Shown: positions 35,344 to 43,094 of the stretch, piece by piece
How positions within the stretch are numbered: the first letter of the stretch is position 1
Layout: every line of letters starts with the position of its first letter
Assembly (NCBI RefSeq): GCF_001831495.1
Contig: NZ_CP017689.1
Span: 3,596,001 to 3,660,000 of the forward strand
Direction: 5' to 3'
Length of the DNA stretch: 64,000 nucleotides
DNA from: Thalassotalea crassostreae
Lineage (GTDB): Bacteria > Pseudomonadota > Gammaproteobacteria > Enterobacterales > Alteromonadaceae
Position numbers and translations under genes: made by a program
The notes under the pieces: model-generated
Database searches by the model: none
What the model saw: the letters and a program-made list of their open reading frames with translations, nothing else
What the model was told of the DNA's origin: nothing

Positions 35344-36018
35344 ATGACAGAACGCAAACGACCGAATGTAAACCCAGCCGAAAAGAAACAGCAATGTCAT
35401 ATGATTATTGCTGGTAATTTAGTTGCCAAACCTGAAATACGGTATCGAGCGAATCCTGTAGTACCAATCGCAGAGTTTGTGATTGCAAGTAATCACTCCT
35501 GGTTTGATAAAAAGACCAAGAGCTTCAAAGATTGGACCAGCTATCATAAGTGTCATTTTGAAGGGCACCATGTAGAAGAGCACTTTATCTATGCTGATAA
35601 AGGTCAGTTAGTCTTGCTACATGGTGCATTAGCGACAAGTCGTAAAACCGGTAAAGATTATGTTCAGGTAGAGTCACTTTCTTTAATCGGTAAAGGCATC
35701 CATACCGGAATAAATCAACTTGTTTGCCATGCCACATTGCATTCAGAAATTAAATTGGTTACCACCGACGGTGATAAAACTTTGGCAGAGTTTGAAGTGA
35801 CAATTAATGAACCTGGTTTTGTTGAATCTGATCATCATTTTAGTGGCCAGAAAATTCATCGAATGGTGCATCTATGGGGCAAACCGGCTGAGATTTTTGC
35901 CAACAAGGCGGTTCTTGGTGAACAACTTCTAGTTGAAGGTGCATTAAATTACGTCAGTACCAATAAGTCTAAGCAATTTATCGATGCCAAGAAAGTCATC
36001 ATTTGCCCAGCCAAATAA
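35344..36018 (+). CDS. tandem OB-fold SSB-like protein
   Basis: A 224-residue protein with two successive OB-fold repeats related to single-stranded-DNA-binding proteins of the SSB/PriB type. Repeat 1 is about residues 18-115 (MIIAGNLVAKPEIRYR, AEFVIASNHSW, QLVLLHGALATS, YVQVESLSLIG). Repeat 2 is about residues 122-222 (NQLVCHATLHSEIKLV, AEFEVTINEPG, QLLVEGALNYVS, FIDAKKVII). The DDDIPF-like acidic tip that SSB uses to recruit repair proteins is absent. It has no signal peptide and ends 46 bases before the VTT membrane protein gene. The role is unknown, possibly replication or repair. The fold assignment comes from pattern matching by eye. Confidence 0.72.
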   Translation: MTERKRPNVNPAEKKQQCHMIIAGNLVAKPEIRYRANPVVPIAEFVIASNHSWFDKKTKSFKDWTSYHKCHFEGHHVEEHFIYADKGQLVLLHGALATSRKTGKDYVQVESLSLIGKGIHTGINQLVCHATLHSEIKLVTTDGDKTLAEFEVTINEPGFVESDHHFSGQKIHRMVHLWGKPAEIFANKAVLGEQLLVEGALNYVSTNKSKQFIDAKKVIICPAK

Positions 36019-36064
36019 CCAATTATTAAATGACTAAACAAACGCTAATTGCCAGGTAGCGCTC

Positions 36065-36745
36065 ATGGCCAGCCGATTTCTTCGTTTTTATGATAAACAT
36101 CAGAAAAGCATTAAATTTTTACTAATGTTTTTGTTGTTTAGTGTCATTTTGGCGCTGTTTTTTAATTACTCTGGACTATTCTCTTTTATAAATAAAGAAT
36201 GGGTAGATCAACAGCAAATGGCGACCGAGCAAAGTGGAATTTATCACTATCTAATAGTCGTTTCTCTCGCTATGGCCGTGGGGTTGCCAAGACAAGTAGC
36301 AGCGTTTATCGGTGGTTATGCATTTGCTTTTGTCTTGGGCACTTTGCTGTCCACCTTAGCAGCGTTTTTAGGATGCTGCATCAGCTATACTGTTGCTCGG
36401 TTTATTGCTCGCCCGCTAATTATGAAAAAATACTCCGATAAAGTATCTATCATCAACAAATTCTTGCAACATCATACCTTCGAAAAAGCGTTCATTATTC
36501 GCTTGATACCCGCAGGGAACAACTTTTTGCTCAACTTGGCTGCCGGCGTGGCCAAGATAAAGCCGCTACCATTTATTGGCGGATCATATTTAGGTTACTT
36601 TCCACAAATGGCAATATTCGCATTGGCGGGCAGCGGAGTTCAAGATATGTCGATATGGCAAATTGTGGCAAGCATCGCACTAAGCCTAATCGCCGTGGCA
36701 TTGAGTTATCGTTTATACGCCAAATATCAGGCAGAGCTTAAGTAA
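36065..36745 (+). CDS. VTT/DedA-like (TVP38/TMEM64) membrane protein
   Basis: A 226-residue inner-membrane protein with about five or six hydrophobic segments. The VTT-domain signature appears in GLPRQVAAFIGGYAFAF (central glycines), followed by LGCCISYTVARF and the basic-hydrophobic motif FIIRLIPAGNNFLLNLAAG. Members are putative lipid scramblases or transporters. It follows the SSB-like gene by 46 bases and converges on the ABC exporter gene. Specific function is unknown. Confidence 0.85.
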   Translation: MASRFLRFYDKHQKSIKFLLMFLLFSVILALFFNYSGLFSFINKEWVDQQQMATEQSGIYHYLIVVSLAMAVGLPRQVAAFIGGYAFAFVLGTLLSTLAAFLGCCISYTVARFIARPLIMKKYSDKVSIINKFLQHHTFEKAFIIRLIPAGNNFLLNLAAGVAKIKPLPFIGGSYLGYFPQMAIFALAGSGVQDMSIWQIVASIALSLIAVALSYRLYAKYQAELK

Positions 36746-36789
36746 TACTATACCAATCCAAAGAGCCACTTCAGCAGAGTTAAAGATAA

Positions 36790-38934
36790 TTAAACCGCTA
36801 TTTTAGCGTCAGTGCATTGCTCGCTTAATTTACCATCAACTAGCGTATATACCTTATCTACTTGGGCAATGGTTTCTTGACGATGAGCAATAATAATACG
36901 TGTCATCGACAATAATTGAATTTGTTTGGATATATACATTTCGTTGGCTTTATCAAGATGGCTAGTCGCTTCGTCCATAAACAACATTGTCGGTGATTTA
37001 TACAATGCTCGTGCTAACAAAATACGTTGGATTTGACCACCGGACAAACTGGCTCCCATATCACCAACTAAAGTGTTATATCCCATCACCATTTGCCTAA
37101 TATCAGCATCAATCGCGGCATGTTTCGCACATTTAGCTACTTTTTCCAAATCAGGTTGAGGGTCAAAAAAACTGATATTGTCGGCGATGCTACCTGCCAA
37201 TAAAGTATCATCTTGCATTACTGAGGCAATTGTTTTTCGATAGTTTTGTAAACCAATTTGCATGATATCTTTGCCATCAAGGAGCACACGTCCCGATGTT
37301 GGCTTTAGCAAACCGAGCATTATTTTCATCAATGTTGTTTTACCGCTACCAGATAATCCAGTTATGGCAATGCAATCATTGCTTTCGACAGTTAAATTAA
37401 TACCGTTAAGCAAGGGTGGAAGACCTTGTTGAAATTGAAAACATACATTGTCTAACTCTAATTTACCTAGACATTGCTCATTAGTGGCGATGCCATGAAG
37501 GTTTTCCTCAACAGGTGTTAACGTTATATCGCTAATCCGCTCTAAGTGAAGACGCATCATCTTAAACTGAATAATTTGTTCGATCACATTACTAAAGCGC
37601 TCGATTATTTGCCCTTTATAGGCGACAAAAGCCAGGACCATGCCTAAAGTTAATTGATTCGCAATCACTGCCATCGCTGCAAAATATATGAGTACAATAT
37701 TCTCGATACCAAAAATAAGCCCTTTAATGAATTCAAAGCTGATCGATAAACGTCCCACTCTAATATGGGCGTTGATCACCTCACTGTAACGGTTTTGCCA
37801 TAGACTTTGACGTTGCGATTCGTTGGCAAACAATTTGATTGTTTGTATGCCTCGAATACTTTCTAAAAAATTGCTTTGCTCCTTTGCCGAGCTTTCAATT
37901 GCAGTGGCAGTAGCTTGTTTAAAAGGAGTAAAAATTGCCAGCCTAAGTAGCAAATAGACCATCATTGCCACTATAACTACACAGGTGAGTTTGACCGAAT
38001 AAAGAAACAACACCACAAGTACAGCAATAGACATTACACCATCCATAAATGTCTCAACCAAACCATTGGCTATTCGTTCTCGAATTTGTGCTAAAGAGCC
38101 AAACCTAGAAACAACATCACCTACATGCCTTGATTCAAAATATTGCATTGGCAATCTCAGTAAGTGGTTTACAACGTTTATTCCCATTTGCATATTTAAC
38201 TGGCTAGACAGTCTCAATGTCAGCCAGCTACGCAGCGCCTTAGTAACGCTAGAAACAATGACGATAAAACCAAAACCGATCGCAAGCACCAATAATAATG
38301 ATCGATCATAACTGACCACAACTTCATCGATAACCCATTGCATATAATAGGGCGATAATAAAGCCAATCCTTGCAACACAATACTGAGCAAGATCAGCTT
38401 CAACAAACCCGACTTGATACCAGTGATATGACTCCATAATTGATAAAATTTAAATGAAGATCGACGCTTTTGTCGCTTAAATGAAGAAGTTGGCGTAAGT
38501 TCTAAGCAAATTCCAGTAAAATGCTCAGAAAATTCTTGCCGACTCAATCGACATTGTCCTTTCGCAGGGTCATGTATAATGATTTTGCTATTTGGACCAT
38601 CTCCGATAATTTTGGTAAGCACCACAAAGTGGTTCATATCCCAGTGCAAAATACAGGGTAAAGAGAGTTTGTATATTTCATTTAACGGGCACTGTAATGG
38701 ACGGCAAGCTAGATTTAGTTGATTAGCAACATCCATCATTTGTTGCAAATTCATGCCACGCTGAGCAGCGTTAAACCGCTTGCCAATAGATACCAAGTCT
38801 ATGGTGTGACCATAATAACTCGCGATCATCGCCAGTGATGCCAGCCCACATTCAGACATTTGGGTTTGATAGATTATAGGGACTGATTTAAACAGTGAGA
38901 AATTTAAAGGTATCCGTTCCTTTTCTTGCATCAT
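36790..38934 (-). CDS. peptidase-containing ABC exporter for double-glycine peptides
   Basis: An ABC exporter of 714 residues that processes and secretes leader peptides. An in-frame TTG-side extension to 38973 overlaps the upstream gene. The ATG at 38934 starts 2 bases after that gene's stop and has GGAA about 6 bases upstream, so it is preferred. The N-terminal C39 peptidase has catalytic Cys29 in QMSECGLAS, His in MNHFVVL and Asp in IIHDPAKG, so it should be active. The transmembrane domain spans about residues 165-440 (six hydrophobic segments). The ATPase has Walker A GLSGSGKTT, signature LSGGQIQR and Walker B MLFMDEATSHLD. It is the last gene of a unit with two double-glycine peptide genes and a candidate immunity protein. 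Confidence 0.93.
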   Translation of the reverse strand: MMQEKERIPLNFSLFKSVPIIYQTQMSECGLASLAMIASYYGHTIDLVSIGKRFNAAQRGMNLQQMMDVANQLNLACRPLQCPLNEIYKLSLPCILHWDMNHFVVLTKIIGDGPNSKIIIHDPAKGQCRLSRQEFSEHFTGICLELTPTSSFKRQKRRSSFKFYQLWSHITGIKSGLLKLILLSIVLQGLALLSPYYMQWVIDEVVVSYDRSLLLVLAIGFGFIVIVSSVTKALRSWLTLRLSSQLNMQMGINVVNHLLRLPMQYFESRHVGDVVSRFGSLAQIRERIANGLVETFMDGVMSIAVLVVLFLYSVKLTCVVIVAMMVYLLLRLAIFTPFKQATATAIESSAKEQSNFLESIRGIQTIKLFANESQRQSLWQNRYSEVINAHIRVGRLSISFEFIKGLIFGIENIVLIYFAAMAVIANQLTLGMVLAFVAYKGQIIERFSNVIEQIIQFKMMRLHLERISDITLTPVEENLHGIATNEQCLGKLELDNVCFQFQQGLPPLLNGINLTVESNDCIAITGLSGSGKTTLMKIMLGLLKPTSGRVLLDGKDIMQIGLQNYRKTIASVMQDDTLLAGSIADNISFFDPQPDLEKVAKCAKHAAIDADIRQMVMGYNTLVGDMGASLSGGQIQRILLARALYKSPTMLFMDEATSHLDKANEMYISKQIQLLSMTRIIIAHRQETIAQVDKVYTLVDGKLSEQCTDAKIAV

Positions 38935-38936
38935 AA

Positions 38937-39263
38937 CTATTCCTGAGCCATCGCTCTGACTGATAAAAAGCAATAGTAGCTTAGTCCAATCGACAGTGAT
39001 AATTGTGCTATCGCCACTACTATATTAGATCCATTGTTTAGTAATTCTACAGCGTAATAAAATGCAGGAAGTAGCGTTATCATCCATAAAAAATAATTAA
39101 AGCTCTTACGAGCAAACACATATATGCCGGACATTAGCATCAGAAAAACCATTGCATATATCGCTAAATAATACATATCCATCGTTCTAGACATACCAAT
39201 TAAAAATGCCAGAATCAAAATCGCCATCAAGCAATAAAATAATTTGGCTTTGACAATAAACAT
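38937..39263 (-). CDS. four-helix membrane protein, candidate immunity protein
   Basis: A 108-residue protein of about four hydrophobic helices (LFYCLMAILILAFLIGM, MYYLAIYAMVFLMLMSGIYVF, YFLWMITLLPAFYYAVELL, IVVAIAQLSLSIGLSYYCFL) with no recognised family. It lies between the two double-glycine peptide genes and the C39 exporter. Bacteriocin immunity proteins are often small, multi-helix and located in that position, so this is the natural candidate, but there is no motif evidence. It could instead be an accessory export subunit. Confidence 0.7.
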   Translation of the reverse strand: MFIVKAKLFYCLMAILILAFLIGMSRTMDMYYLAIYAMVFLMLMSGIYVFARKSFNYFLWMITLLPAFYYAVELLNNGSNIVVAIAQLSLSIGLSYYCFLSVRAMAQE

Positions 39264-39283
39264 ACCTTTCTCCTAATTCAATA

Positions 39284-39306
39284 AATTAAATAAAGGGGGC
39301 GAACCC
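39284..39306 (-). terminator. attenuator-like hairpin between peptide and membrane protein genes
   Basis: On the minus strand AGGGGG-TTCG-CCCCCT gives a 6-bp GC stem followed by a T-rich stretch. It lies between the 45-residue peptide gene and the downstream membrane protein and could reduce transcription of the downstream genes relative to the peptides. Confidence 0.6.
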
Positions 39307-39341
39307 CCTAAAGTTTTTAGGCTATTCGCAGATAATGGTCG

Positions 39342-39479
39342 TTAACCTTCTGCTAGGCCTCGTTCAATCCCTTTCATAAAGCCATACAAATAAATATCGA
39401 TTGCAATTCCGACGCCAATAATGACTGGCACAATGCCACCAGATACGTGATGTACTTCATTGATGTTTAATACTTTCAT
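39342..39479 (-). CDS. double-glycine leader peptide, 45 residues
   Basis: A 45-residue peptide gene. AGGAAG sits 6 bases before the ATG. The first 15 residues, MKVLNINEVHHVSGG, fit the double-glycine leader pattern: Leu at -12, Glu at -8, Val at -7, Val at -4 and Gly-Gly at -2/-1. The predicted 30-residue core starts IVPVIIGVGIAIDIY and is hydrophobic, then has charged residues (KGIERGLAEG at the end). It shares a start pattern with the 54-residue peptide (I-[VI]-P-[VI]-[IL]-IGVG), so the two appear related. The neighbouring C39 exporter should cleave after the Gly pair. It may be a bacteriocin/microcin component or a signalling peptide; activity is unknown. Confidence 0.85.
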   Translation of the reverse strand: MKVLNINEVHHVSGGIVPVIIGVGIAIDIYLYGFMKGIERGLAEG

Positions 39480-39496
39480 AATTTCTTCCTTATAAA

Positions 39497-39661
39497 TTAA
39501 TTTGAGATATAGTCATAACCAGCTTCTTCTCCTAGGTTATAAAGTGCATAACCTGCTGTGACTACCGCACCGATAGCAATAAGGCCTTTACCGACACCAA
39601 TTAATATCGGGATAATGCCACCATTAACTTGCTGAATTTCAATAACATTTAACTCTTTCAT
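39497..39661 (-). CDS. double-glycine leader peptide, 54 residues
   Basis: A 54-residue peptide gene 17 bases upstream of its 45-residue relative, with AGGAAAG about 6 bases before the ATG. The leader MKELNVIEIQQVNGG has Leu at -12, Glu at -8, Ile at -7, Val at -4 and Gly-Gly. The predicted 39-residue core starts IIPILIGVGKGLIAIG, with GxxxG-like spacings, and has an acidic tail (LGEEAGYDYISN). The pair structure recalls two-component class II bacteriocins, but may be two independent peptides. A 21-bp palindrome lies just upstream (39683-39703). Confidence 0.85.
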   Translation of the reverse strand: MKELNVIEIQQVNGGIIPILIGVGKGLIAIGAVVTAGYALYNLGEEAGYDYISN

Positions 39662-39682
39662 TTTGCTTTCCTTGTCAATAAT

Positions 39683-39703
39683 TCGATATCCATATCATAT
39701 CGA
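39683..39703. promoter_or_regulatory. palindrome upstream of peptide genes
   Basis: TCGATAT and ATATCGA are perfect 7-bp arms around a 7-base spacer, 22 bases before the 54-residue peptide ATG. It is a candidate operator or start-region element for the peptide genes. Confidence 0.5.
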
Positions 39704-39707
39704 TTGT

Positions 39708-39729
39708 AAAATTAACCAACTCCGTTGGT
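39708..39729 (-). terminator. weak hairpin after HlyD gene
   Basis: On the minus strand ACCAAC-GGA-GTTGGT is followed by TAATTTT. It could partly terminate the HlyD transcript before the peptide genes. Confidence 0.5.
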
Positions 39730-39850
39730 CACATTCATGTCGCCCGAAATCACGACGAGCGGCACTTTTGCTTAAAGCCTTTTGCTAAACTAAATAGCTA
39801 AAATAAAAAGCTAAATGAATAGACCAAGTGACTAAAGCAAATTCCTTTTA

Positions 39851-41107
39851 TTAATTTATTTTTCCCTTTAAGCTAATTAAGGGCTCTAACAACCATTCAA
39901 AAACCGCACGTTTTTCTAACTCTACATCAGCTTCAAATAGCATCCCGCTTCTTAATGCAAATGACTGACCATAGGCTGATACATATTGTTCATTTAAAGT
40001 AGCTTTAATTTGGTAACTTGGCTCTTGTAGCGCTATTGGCAATGCGACTTCATTGGGTAGCATAATTGACTGATCTATACTCTCAATATCACTATTGATC
40101 ATGCCAAATTTTTGATAAGGGAAAGCATCAAACCTCAGTCTAGCGATATCTCCCTTTTGGATAAATCCAACGGCTCTACTTGGCACAAGTAAGGTCGCTA
40201 CTAATTTGGCACCTGATGGTAATATATGCATTAAAGGCTTGCTCGAATCAATGGCCTCGCCCGCGACAACTTGCACCGATGTAATTTGGCCAGAGGTACT
40301 TGCTGTTACGGTATAGCGTTGTTGATTTTTCAATTGCATTAATCGATTTTTAATCTCGCTTTTATCACCTTCTAAAGCGTTAATTTTTGATAAGTATTGT
40401 TGCGGTAATACCTGCCATTGGTATTGTATTTCAGCCTGCTCGTTTTTATGGTTTAACATTAATCGCTGCAATACTAATTGCTCTTGCTTTATTTCAAGTA
40501 ACAGCTGCTTTTGCTGTTTTTGATCTCGCTCGGAAACATGCCCCTGCTGGTACAGCTTCTCGAATTGAAGGTTTTGTTGATCGACAAGTACTTTTTTCTG
40601 TTCAAGAACATGCTGTTGTTTTACTAGGGCTTGTTGCTGTTGTTTTAAATACTGTTCACGTGTTTTAAGTTTATTTAATGTCGTTGTTTTTAATTGCTCT
40701 AGGTTTTCCTGCTCAAACGTCACTAACTGATATTTCGCTTCTAATTGAGTAATTAATTGCGCATTCAAATCACTGCTTTGCTCACTGTCTAATATTGTCG
40801 AGTTAGGATTAACAATTGTTGCCAAAGCTTGGCCACGCTTAACCTGTTCACCATTATCAACATGAAGTTGTCCGATGATTCCAAGTTGTGGAGAGAATAC
40901 TTTGATTAGGCCTTTATCTGGATTGAGAAATCCACGCACAGTAGCTTTACGGCTATAGTTAGAAACGCTTAAGAACGTAATGATAAAAATAAAGATAGAC
41001 AGCGTTACAAGCACGCAAAGCTTAAGTGAAAATGGTTGCGACAGAGAAACCGCTCCCGGCAATCTTTGGCTCTGACTTTGTAATACCTGTTTTCTAAATA
41101 AAGACAT
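39851..41107 (-). CDS. HlyD-family periplasmic adaptor of peptide exporter
   Basis: A 418-residue membrane-fusion protein. One transmembrane helix near the N-terminus (residues ~29-49) leads to a lipoyl/barrel-sandwich region (IGQLHVDNGEQVKRGQALATI), a long coiled coil (residues ~115-245, rich in Gln and Leu) and the second half of the hairpin (VTASTSGQITSVQVVAGEAI). It should link the C39 ABC exporter to an outer-membrane TolC-type channel, which is not in this window. It is the first gene of the minus-strand set HlyD, peptide, peptide, membrane protein, ABC exporter. The gap of 189 bases before the peptide genes means they may have a separate promoter. Confidence 0.9.
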   Translation of the reverse strand: MSLFRKQVLQSQSQRLPGAVSLSQPFSLKLCVLVTLSIFIFIITFLSVSNYSRKATVRGFLNPDKGLIKVFSPQLGIIGQLHVDNGEQVKRGQALATIVNPNSTILDSEQSSDLNAQLITQLEAKYQLVTFEQENLEQLKTTTLNKLKTREQYLKQQQQALVKQQHVLEQKKVLVDQQNLQFEKLYQQGHVSERDQKQQKQLLLEIKQEQLVLQRLMLNHKNEQAEIQYQWQVLPQQYLSKINALEGDKSEIKNRLMQLKNQQRYTVTASTSGQITSVQVVAGEAIDSSKPLMHILPSGAKLVATLLVPSRAVGFIQKGDIARLRFDAFPYQKFGMINSDIESIDQSIMLPNEVALPIALQEPSYQIKATLNEQYVSAYGQSFALRSGMLFEADVELEKRAVFEWLLEPLISLKGKIN

Positions 41108-41365
41108 GGTAATTCATTCCTTGAACTCATCAATATTTATCTGCTACTTCGCTGTATCAGATAACTTTAATATAGGTCAATAAACAAACAATACAAATAA
41201 AAATGTCATATTTATAAAGGGACAGAGGAAAGTTAACGGAAAACCCAATCTTTGATTATGTGCTAAAAAAAGGAGTTAAAATACGGATTAGATAAAAGGG
41301 CTAAAGAAAAACAACAAAGCGAAGAATTAATTACTTAATTGACTGACTAGTTATTTGAAGAATAA
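41108..41365. other. intergenic, no gene seen
   Basis: With the terminator at 41366-41395 this gap is about 310 bases. It is AT-rich and should hold the promoter of the HlyD gene. No small peptide gene with a double-glycine leader was found here on either strand. Confidence 0.6.
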
Positions 41366-41395
41366 AAAAATCCCGAATAAAAATTCGGGATTTTT
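41366..41395 (-). terminator. intrinsic terminator after dsbA
   Basis: AAAAATCCCGAAT and ATTCGGGATTTTT form a 13-bp stem with an AAAA loop, flanked by A and T runs. Confidence 0.9.
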
Positions 41396-41419
41396 CGAAT
41401 TTGACCTACGTGTTTTTAT

Positions 41420-42055
41420 TTATTTTAAAGTAAGTAAGTAATTAACAATATTTACGTAGTCATTTACAATGTCAGCACGACTTAATTCTTTTGCATTGAC
41501 ACGATATTTGCCGTTAACAATGATTGTAGGAACGCCAGTAAGTACGCGTTTTTTAGTCATTAGATCTTGGCTCTTTTTCATTTGCTTCGCTTTCGAGTTA
41601 ACGCCAAAGCTATTCATTAGCTTTTCAAACTTTGCCGCATCAGCGCCAGTTTTCGCGACTAGTTCAACCAATTCAGGCAGTGTTGCCAGTGGTTTACGTT
41701 CTTTTTGTATTGCATTGAATATTGCAGCAATAATTAAGTCTTTTTGAGGAAACTCCTCTGCTGCAACTATGGTTTTGGTTAAACCAAACTGCACTTCAGG
41801 ACTTGCTGCACGCATAAAATCAACATGATTTTTAACGAATGGCGTACCGTTAGGTAATGACGCTTCAATTTTATGCATTACCGGTTCATACGCTAAACAA
41901 GCAGGACAATAAAACGAGAAATACTCACGAACTTCGGGTTTTGCAGTGATCGTTTCATTTATAACCGTATAATGTTTACCAGCTTCGTAATCTGCTGCTA
42001 GTGCTGAAAACGGCATTAGTAGTGCCGCAAATATTATTCCTACAAACTTTTTCAT
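41420..42055 (-). CDS. dsbA: periplasmic thiol:disulfide oxidoreductase DsbA
   Basis: A 211-residue thioredoxin-fold protein with signal peptide (IIFAALLMPFSALAAD). The active site is FYCPACLAYEP (Cys50-Cys53), and the cis-proline loop is GVPTIIVNGKYRV. It introduces disulfide bonds into exported proteins. The dipeptide between the cysteines is Pro-Ala rather than the Pro-His of E. coli DsbA. It lies 37 bases downstream of srkA, the same order as E. coli yihE-dsbA. It could serve Cys-rich exported proteins such as the leucine-repeat lipoprotein. Confidence 0.9.
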   Translation of the reverse strand: MKKFVGIIFAALLMPFSALAADYEAGKHYTVINETITAKPEVREYFSFYCPACLAYEPVMHKIEASLPNGTPFVKNHVDFMRAASPEVQFGLTKTIVAAEEFPQKDLIIAAIFNAIQKERKPLATLPELVELVAKTGADAAKFEKLMNSFGVNSKAKQMKKSQDLMTKKRVLTGVPTIIVNGKYRVNAKELSRADIVNDYVNIVNYLLTLK

Positions 42056-42092
42056 TATGTTCTCTTAATCCTGTATATGATTGAACTTGGTA

Positions 42093-43070
42093 TTATAGAC
42101 CGCTTAAAGTTAGGCTTGGTTCATTTAGAATTGCAAATTGTTCTTTTAACATTAAAATTTGCTGTTCCCAGTACTTTTCAGTATTAAACCAAGGAAAATT
42201 TCTCGGAAACGCCGGATCTTCCCATCGCTTCGTTAACCAAGCCATATAATTTACTAATCTCATGGTTCTAAGCGATTCTATCAGTGATAGCTCTGAAAGT
42301 TCAAATGAAAAGAACTCTTCATAGCCCATTAACAATGTATCTAATTGTAACAATCTTTCCTGTCTGTCGCCAGAGAGCATCATCCAAAGGTCCTGAATTG
42401 CAGGTCCACTTCGACAATCGTCTAGGTCAACAAAGTGAGGGCCGGCATCTGTCCAAAGAATGTTGCCTGCATGGCAGTCACCATGCAAACGAATAAGCTT
42501 TTTCGGTTTATATTGGTTGTCAGCAATGTCAATGACTTGGTCAAGGATAGTAAAGAAAGGTTTTTCTAGGCCACTGCTAAGCATAGAAGAATCTTTAATG
42601 ATCTCTTTTGCTTGGAATAAAAATTCTTGGGTATTAATTTCTGGCCGCGTTTTGAAATCTGTAGTACTTGATACTGCATGAATACGACCAATAAAACGTC
42701 CCATCCATTCTAATTGGTCAAGATTATCTACTTCAAAAATGCGACCACCACGACAAGGAAACACGGCAAAGTAAAAGCCCTTGTGGCTAAAGATGCTTTG
42801 CCCGTCTTTTACGATTGGCGCTACCAGAGGCAATTCAGCATCTTGTAGTTCTAAAGCAAAATCGTGCTCTTCTTGAATTTGCTCAAGGCTCCAGCGATTC
42901 GGTCGATAATATTTGGTAACGAATTTAACCCGGTCATCATCATGAAATTGGTACACCCTATTTTCATAACTATTAAGCGCTAATAAGCCGCTTGCTACTG
43001 AAAAACCATGTTCTTCGAGACCATCTATAATGGTCTCAGGAGTCAATTCCTTAAAGCTAAAATCGCTCAT
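42093..43070 (-). CDS. srkA: stress response kinase A (YihE/RdoA family)
   Basis: A 325-residue cytoplasmic kinase of the choline/aminoglycoside-kinase fold. RLHGDCHAGNILW is the catalytic loop (Brenner motif), and HFVDLDDCRSGPAIQDLWMML is the metal-binding loop. SrkA (formerly YihE/RdoA) is a Ser/Thr kinase linked to Cpx envelope stress and countering MazEF-type death in E. coli. Placement directly before dsbA matches enterobacterial synteny and supports the name. A 24-base gap separates it from ccoG upstream. Confidence 0.93.
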   Translation of the reverse strand: MSDFSFKELTPETIIDGLEEHGFSVASGLLALNSYENRVYQFHDDDRVKFVTKYYRPNRWSLEQIQEEHDFALELQDAELPLVAPIVKDGQSIFSHKGFYFAVFPCRGGRIFEVDNLDQLEWMGRFIGRIHAVSSTTDFKTRPEINTQEFLFQAKEIIKDSSMLSSGLEKPFFTILDQVIDIADNQYKPKKLIRLHGDCHAGNILWTDAGPHFVDLDDCRSGPAIQDLWMMLSGDRQERLLQLDTLLMGYEEFFSFELSELSLIESLRTMRLVNYMAWLTKRWEDPAFPRNFPWFNTEKYWEQQILMLKEQFAILNEPSLTLSGL

Positions 43071-43094
43071 TTATACCTATTTTTTATCAATGAA

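Noticed and set aside
40387..40668. 93-codon plus-strand frame with hydrophobic character
   Set aside because: It is the antisense of the Gln- and Leu-rich coiled coil of the HlyD gene.
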